DNA of 64,000 nt from Quillaja saponaria (lineage: Eukaryota > Streptophyta > Magnoliopsida > Fabales > Quillajaceae): contig CM055608.1 in assembly GCA_029379385.1 (NCBI GenBank), positions 31,541,048 through 31,605,047 on the forward strand, given 5' to 3'. Shown here one piece after another: positions 22,335 through 32,283 of the stretch; position 1 is the stretch's first letter; each line of letters opens with the position of its first letter. The translations under genes and the position numbers were made by a program. Under the pieces are notes generated by a model that ran no database searches, was not told where the DNA came from, and saw nothing but the letters and a program-made list of their open reading frames with translations.

Positions 22335-23341
22335 CTACTTCTTGGGTGCAAGCCTAGATTTGATTTTCTCAACCTCCTTAGTACCCACTTGGAATGTCTT
22401 AGTCAACACATTGTCTGGAACTGGAGGAGTAGCTGCAAACAAAGTGGTAGCAATTGATTGTGTGCCAGGAAACTGACTGTTAAAGCCTGCAAGGGCAGCT
22501 GCTGGTGCCTTGCCATTATTCTTTTGGAAATGAACCAAACCTTTTGGGAACACAAATACCTCACCAGTTTTAATAGTCTTTGAAATAAGCACATTTGCTG
22601 TGGTTATGAAACCCACATCCAATTCACCTTCAAGCACAAACACAATCTCTGTGGCTCGTGGGTGGGTGTGAGGTGGGTTAATACCACCAGGGGCATAGTC
22701 AACACGTGAGAGAGAAACACCTAAAGTGTTGAGGCCTGGAATTTTTTGAACGTTGGCTGCAGTAACTAATGAGCCAAAGGTGTTATTGGTGGCACCAGGT
22801 TTAGCTAGTCCATTAAAGAAGAAATCAGAGGCATTAACTTTTGCAGGATCCTTACAGGCAAACCCATTGACTTTCACACCTGCAGTCATCAAATTCACAA
22901 CCTTTTCTATAAATTACTCAAAATTGATTTCTGGGTACTATTTAAAATTAAAGAGTTCCCCTTTGATCCTAATCATAATGGGAAAATTCGTAATGATTGC
23001 CAGCAATACATGATCAACATTGAAGATTACAAGAAAGCAAAATCAATAAAGTGGGTTAACTTTTTTGTTATTAAAATGATTAAGACAACAGGGTCAAGTT
23101 CCATTATTGAGGTTAAAAAGGAAAAGAGGTAGCTTTTGAGCTACTCAAGTTTCAGCAAAGAAGTTTGTGTGTTTACTATGTGTATGACAAAATGAAAAAG
23201 TAAAACAGATAGAGAGTTGTAGATGGGAATACCAGAAGTAAGATCGGCGACACAGACATCTTGAAGAGGGTCAGGATCTGCAGTGGCTATGGCTAAGAAC
23301 AGAGCAAGAGTAACAAAAAGCAGAGAGAGACTACGCCCCAT
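22335..23341 (-). CDS. Germin-like protein (secreted cupin), two exons
   Basis: On the minus strand exon 1 is 23341-23233 and exon 2 is 22879-22335, joined by a GT-AG intron, giving 217 residues, typical of germin-like proteins. A hydrophobic signal peptide (about 1-21, ending near IATA) precedes DPDPLQDVCV. The conserved cysteine pair is in QDVCVADL and GFACKDP. Cupin box 1 is GGINPPHTHPRATEIVFVLE, then GELDVGF; its two His and one Glu, with the His of box 2 (GEVFVFPKGLVHFQKNNG), form the metal site. NAS and NNT are possible N-glycosylation sites. The family is apoplastic and forms oligomers; members can have superoxide dismutase or other activities. Which activity this one has cannot be told from sequence. 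Confidence 0.95.
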
Positions 23342-23459
23342 AATGAACTAACTCTCAATTAATAGAAAAGCAGGCACCAAGTAATAATAAGCAGAAAGGT
23401 TGGGGTTTTTGAATTTGGAGAAGATTGGTGGGATAGAAAGTAATAATAGAAAGATTGTG

Positions 23460-23467
23460 TATTTATA
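23460..23467 (-). promoter_or_regulatory. TATA box of the germin-like gene
   Basis: On the minus strand this reads TATAAATA, about 120 bases upstream of the ATG at 23341, which leaves a leader of ordinary length. No better TATA element lies closer. Confidence 0.6.
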
Positions 23468-26400
23468 ACAACATTCATACATAGAGAGAGAGAGAAAGGA
23501 TGCTGCTAAGCAAATCAAGGTTTTTCACTTTTTCAATATAGTAGACTAGATCCTTTTTCTTATTTTTTCCCACAAATAGTTGATTTGATTCCTCTCATAT
23601 CCCATCAATGATATACAATAAATTAGTTACAACATTTGAAATATTTATCGTATTTAGCAAACTAGTTGAAAAAACAAATAATTTATGAAAACATCGTGTT
23701 CTTAAATGAATCTTAAACCCAAAGAAAAGAGAAGTCGTCCTAAAAACAAGGCCCTCTGTATGATTTTGCCTCTATTGACCCGGTATGTGAATTGCGTGCC
23801 TTGCTGCCTTCCACGTCCAGCACATCTTAATTCTTATCTGAGTCTTTGTCACAGTCTCACATGGCTGCTTTTATATTTAAATCTTTTATCTCTCACCATT
23901 TTTTTTTCCTTTCAAATTGTTATTCTAAACTTCAATTTGCATAATTTTGTGCCTAACCTTTGGTGAGCTTCTTGTCTTCTACAACATTATGGAGTATGTA
24001 ACTCATTTTCACTTGTGGAGCTATTATGAATTTAAATAACCTCATTCTTTTCAATCTCGATTTGCAATTTGAAAAATTTTGTTTCTCAAACAAATATTGA
24101 ATAATTTATTTATTAGTTTGTTCAAAAAGAATTAAAAAAATCTTGATGCACGACATACAAGTAAAAATAAACTGTAATGACAATTGCTGGTTGATTTACT
24201 AGAAAAAAGTTCAAGAAATGATTTTTAGGAAGTTCTTCAATATTGGAAAGTAAAGGAATAAGTACCAACTTGCTTGAACTAAGTTCTCGATAATGAGTTT
24301 GAATCTTTTTTACCCCAATTTGGTGGTAAATCTACTATCTCATAAAAATAATCTATAATTAATTATCCTTTGATTTATTAGTGTAATAACTAACAAGAGA
24401 GATAATGTTGTCTTGAATGAAAAGAGTATTATGGCATAATATAGTTGGTTGGTTGAATGTCTGCCAAGTGAAGATAATAGAAGTGCAAACATCCACCAAG
24501 TAAAACCTACTTCTCTTTCTCTCTATTTATATAGTTATAATATAATTCTCTCTTATGTTCCCTTTCAAATGGATGCTTTCCCACACAACCTAGTTTTCCT
24601 TCATCACCAGCATAATTCACCATCTCACCTAAATACCTAATGAGCTTTTTTTTTTTTTTTTTTGGGTTACCATATGGAAGGCTTGAGCTTATTAATTGAA
24701 CAATTGCTAAAACATAAAATTGATTGCTCCAATTGAGAAAGCCTTTCTTATAATTCTTAATCCTCACAAGGGCAATGCATGCATGTTGGTACGTCACAAA
24801 TAATATTCCCACTTTCTAGAAATTTAAATTTTATGACACACAGGGCTGCAACAAAAAGAGATTCGTAGTTTCATACAAAGTGCTAATTAAAGCAACTATC
24901 AAAATTCAAAATGTGCTATAGTTGGATAATTATCACTTGTCCTTATTCTAAATCAAATAAAATATTTATACTCTTTCTAACTTTGATTTATGTCAACAAG
25001 TTATAAGTTTAAATACTAATAAAGAAATCGAGTTAAATCCATCACAATTTCAACTAGTCAATAATCAAATTACGATAACTGTGCAGGAGTTTTCCTATCT
25101 ATTAAGCTATACATGTGAGCATTTATTGATTTTATTTGATTTTTGAAATTTTCTTTTTTACCGAAGCTGACAAGATCAGTTTTTTAAAATTAAAATTGAC
25201 AGACGTTCAAGAAATTTCCTACACCAAATAAAGTCGACAAGTTGCGTCTTGGTTTGGTTTGGTTTGGTTTTTTTTTTTTTTTTAATTTTAATTTTTTAAA
25301 TAAACAGCAACAAAAAAGATAGAAACAGTAAAAATAATTCAGAAAATAAAAATCACATAAACGAATTGCAACAATGAACAACTTCAGTTCAATCCGTTTT
25401 CATATTTTATTGAAAAAATTTGAATTCATGCATCTCGAAAAACAAAAAATAAAAAATAGTAGACAAAAAATTTTGTTCAATGTCTCCAATCATCACAACT
25501 CCATGATAAGCTTTGAACGAGCTTGTGACACGAGTGCTTTCGGATTTGAATGATTAAAGCCCCAGCACGGATTTATTTTTTATTTAATATTTTAGAATTT
25601 ATAAAAGATAATTTGTAAAAATAAAATATTATTAGCAATACTATTAATTTTATTTTATTTATTTGATTTAATATATGAAACTTAATACAATTTATTTTGC
25701 CTAGATTGATAATTAAAAAAATGATTTCTAAAATCATTTATTTATTTTACTATGGACAAGTTTAGTCGAGTGCTTACAGGTTCCAAATAGACTTCCAATC
25801 TTGACTTTTATGTTAAAGGTCCTAACACAATATCATCTAAAATAAATCCATCAAACAATATGAATCATACCACTCAAATACATCTACATATAGTCTCTGA
25901 CCATGCATCTTTTACGGGAGCAAAATTGAGAAAAAAAAGAGATACATAAATAAGATAAAGCACGTTTAAAATAAAAGTTCTTCTTGATAATGGCATCTAT
26001 TAGCTTGTTCTTGATAGTTAGATAAAACTTTTACATGTTTATGATTCTCAACAAATCAAACTCACATTTCCAATCAAAAAACAAAAATGAAAATCAAGAT
26101 CTGCCTGATCTTGAAAACAAATTAAACCTTGAACAAATTAAAATAATAATAAGCTATTGAAGTAGAAATCAAACTACAAATCAAGACTAACAAAAGAAAT
26201 TAAGGATCAAAAGTTTTACTGATCATTGGAGAGTCAATGGTGAAGAATTAGACCAACCTTTTGTTAAGGTAAAACCCAAAACAAACCTATAAGAATTTTA
26301 TAGAAAGTTGAAAGATGGAGAGAAGAGAATACACATAACAATAGGGAGGGAGAAAGAAATCTAGCCATTCAAGTACTAACTAATTACATTCAAAAGCAAG

Positions 26401-26679
26401 TCCAAATCCCTTGTACAATGCACCTAAAGTTTATATGGAAGTACAAAAATACTAAACTACCATATTTTTATTTGCTATTATCTTTAATAATTACATTTAA
26501 ATTTCGATTGAATTAAGAAGTCTGCTATTAATTTAATTATGGAAGAATTTTATGCCATTAACTACATTAACTACTTAGTAACACACTAACTTCTAAAATC
26601 CCTCTTATTATTATTATTTATATCACACATCAATGGGTAATCATTAAAATTTACAACATTTACTAACTCTTAAAATCTC

Positions 26680-26715
<36 letters not shown>

Positions 26716-26877
26716 CACATATCAACGGGTAATCATTAAAACTTAAAATCGTTTCAAATTGAAATTTACACTCATCGTCTCTCTAATTTTTATTATTAAT
26801 GTAAATAAACCTTTAAAATCAAATATTGGAATGGCATCAATTGAAAGCTGATGTATTAGCACTTAACACTCTAGTAT
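23468..26877. other. Gene-free AT-rich spacer
   Basis: I see no gene. Open frames here are short and low in complexity. The stretch holds T tracts near 24642-24663 and 25267-25283 (the latter after three TTTGG units) and a partial duplication with TTA repeats at 26584-26745. Otherwise it is AT-rich sequence with no recognisable element ends. Confidence 0.5.
26584..26745. repeat. ~80 bp direct duplication with TTA microsatellite
   Basis: CTAACTTCTAAAATCCCTCT followed by TTA repeats and ATCACACATCAATGGGTAAT recurs as CTAACTCTTAAAATCTCT, TTA repeats and ATCACATATCAACGGGTAAT. The TTA run is longer in the second copy (about 26680-26713). Confidence 0.7.
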
Positions 26878-27888
26878 TAATTATATACTATTTTATGAGC
26901 AAATTACACTCTTCTCCCTTGAGATTTGGTGAAATAACACTAAGGTCCAAAATTTGGAAAATCGACACTCCCCTTCATTGGATGGATGGAAAAGCTAACA
27001 GTGTTAAAAATCATTTGCGTAAAAAACTAAAATATCATCTAAAATACTAAAACTCTTATTTTTACTTTTCAAATAAGTCATAATACTTACTTTTTTTAAT
27101 ACCATCCTTTATTTTAACTTCGACTGATAATTGAAAGTAATCCATCTTTAGGTTGATATCTTCCAGATATTGATGGCAAGGAATGAGCTTTTGACCTTTG
27201 GTTTTCCAATCTCTAGTTGTCAAATTTATTTTCTTAACAACAATCTCAATTTTCTTATTTTTATTATGTTATCTCTAAAAAAATATTTAACAAAAAATAA
27301 ATTAAATTTAGTAGTGATATTCTAAAAGCAACTCATGTAATAACTTTAAGATACAAATAAGTCTAAATTTTAATTTTTTTTTCTCTTCAAATAAATAGAC
27401 TTTAAATTAGAATATAATTTTACCACTTTAATCCGTTAAATAATAAATAAATTTATGATATATTTATTAATAAAAGAATAAAGACTTATAGTAATAATAA
27501 AATATTACCATTCTTCCTTTTTCATATTTTTACACCTATAAAATGAAAATTATTATTTTCTTACAGAGTTTAAATTTATTTTTTAAATTCAGATAAATTT
27601 AATAATAAAAAATAGAGGTTGATATTAAGAAAATCAATTTAAAAGATAAAAGATGGTGTAAAAAAGTGATATTAGGACTCATTTGAAAAAAATACATTTT
27701 GGTATTTTAGATATACAAACATGACTTTTTTAGCATTTTATCAAAATTATTTTATAACACTATTAACTTTTCTATCCATCTAAGGAGAAAGAAGTGTCGA
27801 TTTTCTCAAATTTTAGGTCTTAATATTATTTCTTCAAATCTCAATGATGAAGGAGGGTATAATTTGGTCATATAAATAGATGAGCAAG
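26878..27888. mobile_element. ~1 kb element with ~250 bp terminal inverted repeats
   Basis: The left arm (about 26878-27125) contains AAATTACACTCTTCTCCCTT, GAGATTTGGTGAAATAACAC, CCAAAATTTGGAAAATCGAC and GGATGGATGGAAAAGCTAAC. Read on the opposite strand, the right arm (about 27640-27888) gives AAATTATACCCTCCTTCATC, GAGATTTGAAGAAATAATAT, CTAAAATTTGAGAAAATCGA and AGATGGATAGAAAAGTTAAT in the same order. The pairing continues inward through AAATGAGTCCTAATATCAC-like sequence. The roughly 500-base centre has no transposase frame. Long inverted ends suit a non-autonomous Mutator-like or foldback element. I could not identify a target-site duplication. Confidence 0.75.
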
Positions 27889-28395
27889 GGTAAAAGAAGA
27901 AATAAACAATGGACTGGCCATACAAATAATTTGTTGTACAGTCGGGTTTAGGGGCTTGTCCAAACAATGGCTTTCCCTCAAATTCTCAGTACTAAACCAG
28001 TGTCTACCTACTACTCATAAATCCTTGAAGAACCCTAGAACCTTCGCAATAATTTTTTCCCAGTAGATCGAACCCCAAAACCTAGTTCAATCTCCATCTT
28101 TATCCCATGCCGAGAAAACTCTAATCCTCAAATGTCTCACTATTGTTTTTTTCTGTTTGATTTTCAGAGAATAGAAACCCTTGGCTGTTTGTAATCTCTG
28201 AATTGTCGCTGTTGGCAATGTTATAGTGGTCCGTACATTTCGAACATTGCCCAGTTGGCTCGGGACTTTGCTTGGTTCTCTAATTGTTTTCTCGTATTGT
28301 TTCCTGGGAGATTATGCCGTTTTCCTCCGTGAGTTTGCCTGAATACTGTTTGGATTCTGAGAAAATATAAACTAGTAATTGGAAGAATTCAGTCG

Positions 28396-28623
28396 TTGAA
28401 TGCTGCTGAAGATGGAAGAGTTGGCCCAGCTATTTCTAGCTCCAATGAAGAAAGATTAAACGTATATAATTATCTGAAGAATCTATATTGCTGCAACCTC
28501 CCAAAGCTTTCAGTACATTATGCTGAAATGTCATACTTCAAAAACCAGTGCTATCCTTACCATGTTGCAAGGATGCAACAACATAAAAAAACTTCAAAAA
28601 ATCCATGCTTTTGTCATTACTAA
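28396..28623 (+). other. Upstream ORF overlapping the PPR start codon
   Basis: A 75-codon frame begins at 28396, using a non-ATG start (TTG), and runs past the PPR ATG at 28520 in a different frame, ending at 28623. Its product has no recognisable features. It matters only as a possible competitor for initiation; an ATG within it at 28399 starts the same frame. It may be chance. Confidence 0.3.
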
Positions 28624-30274
28624 CGGCCTTCAACACCATCTTGCAATTTCCAACAAACTACTCCACTTCTGTGCTGTATCAGTTGCGGGTTCCTTAACCT
28701 ATGCTCAGTTTCTATTTGGTTACATTGATAACCCTCAAACTGAAGCTTGGAACTCCATCATCAGAGGCTTTTCACAAAGTCCTTCTCCTGTTAAAGCACT
28801 TTATTATTACAATGACATGGTTTCTAATAGAGTTGCTTGCCCGGACACCTTCACTTTCTCATTTGTGCTCAAGGCTTGTGAGAAAATTAAGGCTGAAAGT
28901 AAATCCAGAGAGGTTCATGGATCCATAGTCAGGCGTGGGTATGATAAAGATGTCATTGTTTGTACTAATTTGATGAGATCATATGCGGGAAATGGAATAA
29001 TTGAAATTGCACGAAGGATTTTTGATGATATGTCTGACAGAGACTTGGTTTCTTGGAATTCTATGATTTCTTCCTACTCTCAGGCAGGGTTTCACCATGA
29101 GGCCTTGAAAATGTACAATCAAATGAAAAATGAAAATGTGGGTCTTGATGGTTTTACACTTGTTGGCTTGCTTGCATCGTGTGCTCACGTGGGAGCTCTA
29201 AATATTGGCGTTCAAATGCATAAGATTGCTCGGGAAAAGGGTTTTGTGAGGGATGTTTATGTTGGGAATGCTCTCATTGATATGTTTGCAAAATGTGGCA
29301 GCTTGGATGACGCTCTCTGTGTCTTTAATGGGATGCGGAAGAGGGATGTGTGTACTTGGAACTCAATGATTGTTGGGTTTGGAGTGCATGGTCGTGGCGT
29401 TGAAGCTATCTCATTTTTTGGGCAGATGTTAATGGAAGGTTTCCAGCCAAATTCTATCACATTTCTTGGTTTGTTATGTGGGTGTAGTCACCAAGGCTTA
29501 GTTGTGCAGGGTGTTGAGTATTTCAACTTGATGAGCACTAAGTACAAGTTGAAACCTGGAATCAAGCATTACGGGTGCCTGGTGGATCTTTTTGGACGGG
29601 CTGGGAAGCTTGAGAAGGCACTTAAAGTTATAGAAGATACCTTTCAATATGATCCAGTCCTTTGGCGTACACTACTTGGCTCTTGCAAGATTCATAAGAA
29701 TGTGATAATTGGAGAAATTGCGATGAAGAATCTGGTCCAACTTGGGGCATCTAATGCTGGCGATTATGTTCTAATGGCTACAATATATTCTGAAATTAAG
29801 GATAAAGCTGGTGTTTTGAGGATGAGAAATTTGATAAAAAGCCAGGGCATAAAGACTGCTGCAGGTTGGAGTTGGATAGAAGTTGGTGAGCAAGTTCATA
29901 AATTTGTAGTGAATGACAATTCACACCCTGATTCTGATGAAATTTATCAAAAATTAATGGAAGTAATCCATCAGGCTACCTTGATTGGTTACATAGAGGA
30001 GAAGGCTCTTGGTTCTGGACCTGGATTCCCTACAGAAGATTGTTGCGGTTCTTCAAGTTCATACCACAGTGAGAAGTTGGCAATTGCATTTGGGTTGGCA
30101 AGAACTCCAGAAGGAACGTGTTTACGAATTATAAAGAATCTGAGGGTTTGTACTGATTGCCATTCATTTACAAAACTTGTTTCAAAAGCATTCAACAGAG
30201 AAATAATTGTTAGGGACCGAGTCCGGTTCCATCACTTCAATGGTGGATTATGTTCTTGCGGAGACTATTGGTGA
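28520..30274 (+). CDS. DYW-class pentatricopeptide repeat protein (At3g56550-type), intronless
   Basis: This single-exon frame of 584 residues is intact. It starts MLKCHTSKTSAILTMLQGCN and holds a run of P, L and S type PPR motifs from about 25 to 420 (for example DRDLVSWNSMISSYSQAGFH and VYVGNALIDMFAKCGSLDDA). E and E+ motifs follow to about 490, then a complete DYW domain. The zinc and deaminase signature is present: HSEKLAIAFG with His516 and Glu518, CTDC at 544-547, the HHF...CSC cluster near 571-580, and the terminal DYW. Proteins of this class bind organellar RNA and edit specific cytidines to uridine in mitochondria or plastids. From memory it matches Arabidopsis At3g56550 along its full length. 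I see no obvious N-terminal targeting sequence of typical length, so the true start could differ. Confidence 0.95.
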   Translation: MLKCHTSKTSAILTMLQGCNNIKKLQKIHAFVITNGLQHHLAISNKLLHFCAVSVAGSLTYAQFLFGYIDNPQTEAWNSIIRGFSQSPSPVKALYYYNDMVSNRVACPDTFTFSFVLKACEKIKAESKSREVHGSIVRRGYDKDVIVCTNLMRSYAGNGIIEIARRIFDDMSDRDLVSWNSMISSYSQAGFHHEALKMYNQMKNENVGLDGFTLVGLLASCAHVGALNIGVQMHKIAREKGFVRDVYVGNALIDMFAKCGSLDDALCVFNGMRKRDVCTWNSMIVGFGVHGRGVEAISFFGQMLMEGFQPNSITFLGLLCGCSHQGLVVQGVEYFNLMSTKYKLKPGIKHYGCLVDLFGRAGKLEKALKVIEDTFQYDPVLWRTLLGSCKIHKNVIIGEIAMKNLVQLGASNAGDYVLMATIYSEIKDKAGVLRMRNLIKSQGIKTAAGWSWIEVGEQVHKFVVNDNSHPDSDEIYQKLMEVIHQATLIGYIEEKALGSGPGFPTEDCCGSSSSYHSEKLAIAFGLARTPEGTCLRIIKNLRVCTDCHSFTKLVSKAFNREIIVRDRVRFHHFNGGLCSCGDYW

Positions 30275-32283
30275 CTACTGATGTTAATCAGCAACACTTC
30301 CAGCAATACTGCCATGGTTTTGGAAGTACTTTTGAATTGTCAATCTAGGATTCTTGTTATGTTGAGACTGCAGGGGTCTACAATGATCCACTGTTCTATA
30401 TGGTCTGTGCTTGGCGGTGCTCAGACTTACCATGGATCGACAAATCGACTAGTGTATTCTTTCAGGCTGTGGATCTTGCGGTTTAAGGTATCTTTAGGCT
30501 TTCAAGTCCAGAACTTTGATGTGTTCTATTTTGACAAACTTACAATTTGTGAATCTGGAGTTTATTTTTGTCATTGGCTAAAAACGAATATGTATATTGT
30601 ATTTAATAGTGTTATAAACCTGTTACAGGTCTTGGGAAAGAAGTGTCCTGAAGCCCATATCTTAGCATAGTTGGTCAGGAAAGATACAGGAGTAGGGGAA
30701 CAAATAGGTGATTGTTATACAAACTTGGTCAATTCAGTTGTCCATTTTAATGAAGAACAAATTTGGTTATATCTAATTGCGTGTTGAATTGTCCTTTTTA
30801 GTGAAGAACAAGTTTGGTTATATCTAATTGCGTGGTTCTTCGAACTTGTAACTGAGATTTAAATGGTTAATAGGAAGTCCAAGTGTCGTGTTCACCACCA
30901 CCACCACCACCACCAATGTGAGGTCGAGTCAGTTGACCATTTTGCTAGAGCTTAATAGTTATTAGCATTGACCATCAAGTTGTTCAATTGCCTCGTTGTC
31001 CTTCTAACCTACCGTAGGCTATATATGGGCAATTATTTAACAATTGCAGAGTCAAATTGGCAACCTTCGATATTTTTTCAACATAAAAATAAGCAGATGT
31101 TATATGACACAGAATCCTTCAGATTACACCAGTCAAACTAAACACATCTTCATTACATGCTTGTAATTCGAAATTAACAAGTTAGAAAACTGCACATAAA
31201 GATTGGGCTTGATTGTCCTCAGGCAACTGCAAGAATTTTGAAGTCATTATCAACTAGAAAGGCATGAAAGAGCTAAATCAATCAGTCAAAATAAGTTGGA
31301 AAACTGTAAGCAGTTCAAAACGAAAGCAGCAGTCGCTGTTTTAGAAGGCTTCCACATGATAAAACATATTCTTCATGCTTTGTTTCAATGAATAATGAAA
31401 ATGTACCACTTTTTTCCACAAGCATTCCTGTATCTCTATAGTTGTGCGACTGCAAACTTTAACCGCAGATCTAATTGAGCATGGTTTTTACACTCCCATT
31501 TCAGCATTGGGCTCACAGCAAAAGTAATTATATACATACATCTCAATGTAACTTTTCTTCAACCTCCCAAGTCCAGTTTCGTTAAGAAAAAGAATGTTAC
31601 ATTGGCATCAAACTGAAGGTTTTTTGGGAGGAAAAAATAATAACACTAATCTTCTTCACCATGGAGGTTAATAAATGATAAATGGAACCTTTTCAAAGAA
31701 AAACTAAAACTTAAAAAACAATTCAGGATTCTTAGCGGCTTCATATTTGTCAAATATGAATAAAAGTCAACAGTTGCTGCTTATTGTTGAAAACGGTAAC
31801 TTATCCACTCTCCATTCATAGCATTTTTGTTCACATTATGAAAGGAGCCATCTTAATCATTCTGTGCAAATACTACCATTTTCTCTGATATATATGGTAG
31901 GACAGTAGGACTTCAAAAGTGCAAACCTGTAAATTAGGAATGACATTCCATTCCCTTTATTTCTATCATTATTAGACTCTAATCAGATATTTATTTCATT
32001 ATTTTATTATCAGTAAGTTACACAAGCAGATCAAATGGGTCTTTTACCCGTGACCTTGTCCTCTGCCATTTTTTTAGGGGGGGTGTTATGGGGAGCTGGC
32101 ATTAAACACAAGGTCATTCACTGGGATGCCATAGCCACACCAAAAGCTACAACTCTAATAAAGACAAGCATAATAGGGGAAAAAGAACAGCAAGCAAAAG
32201 TGGAAGATACATTGAAAGAAACTCTAACCTGATCAATATGCAGTTGGCTCTAGCATTCTATCGTCATGTTACAAAACCAACTA
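30275..32283. other. 3' regions of the convergent PPR and FEN1 genes
   Basis: The sequence just after the PPR stop (30275 to about 30720) contains a long open frame with no family resemblance, and GT and AG sites that could define untranslated-region introns. A 52 bp duplication lies at 30731-30834, and seven CAC/ACC units lie at about 30891-30915. The part nearest 32284 should be the FEN1 3' untranslated region on the minus strand. No separate gene is visible. Confidence 0.5.
30731..30834. repeat. 52 bp tandem duplication downstream of the PPR gene
   Basis: TTTTAATGAAGAACAAATTT followed by GGTTATATCTAATTGCGTG is repeated as TTTTTAGTGAAGAACAAGTT and TGGTTATATCTAATTGCGTG. The two copies are adjacent and nearly identical, so this is a recent local duplication. 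Confidence 0.85.

Noticed and set aside
30281..30670. 129-codon open frame directly after the PPR stop codon
   Set aside because: No recognisable domain or composition of a conserved protein; it lies where the PPR 3' untranslated region is expected and contains possible untranslated-region splice sites.
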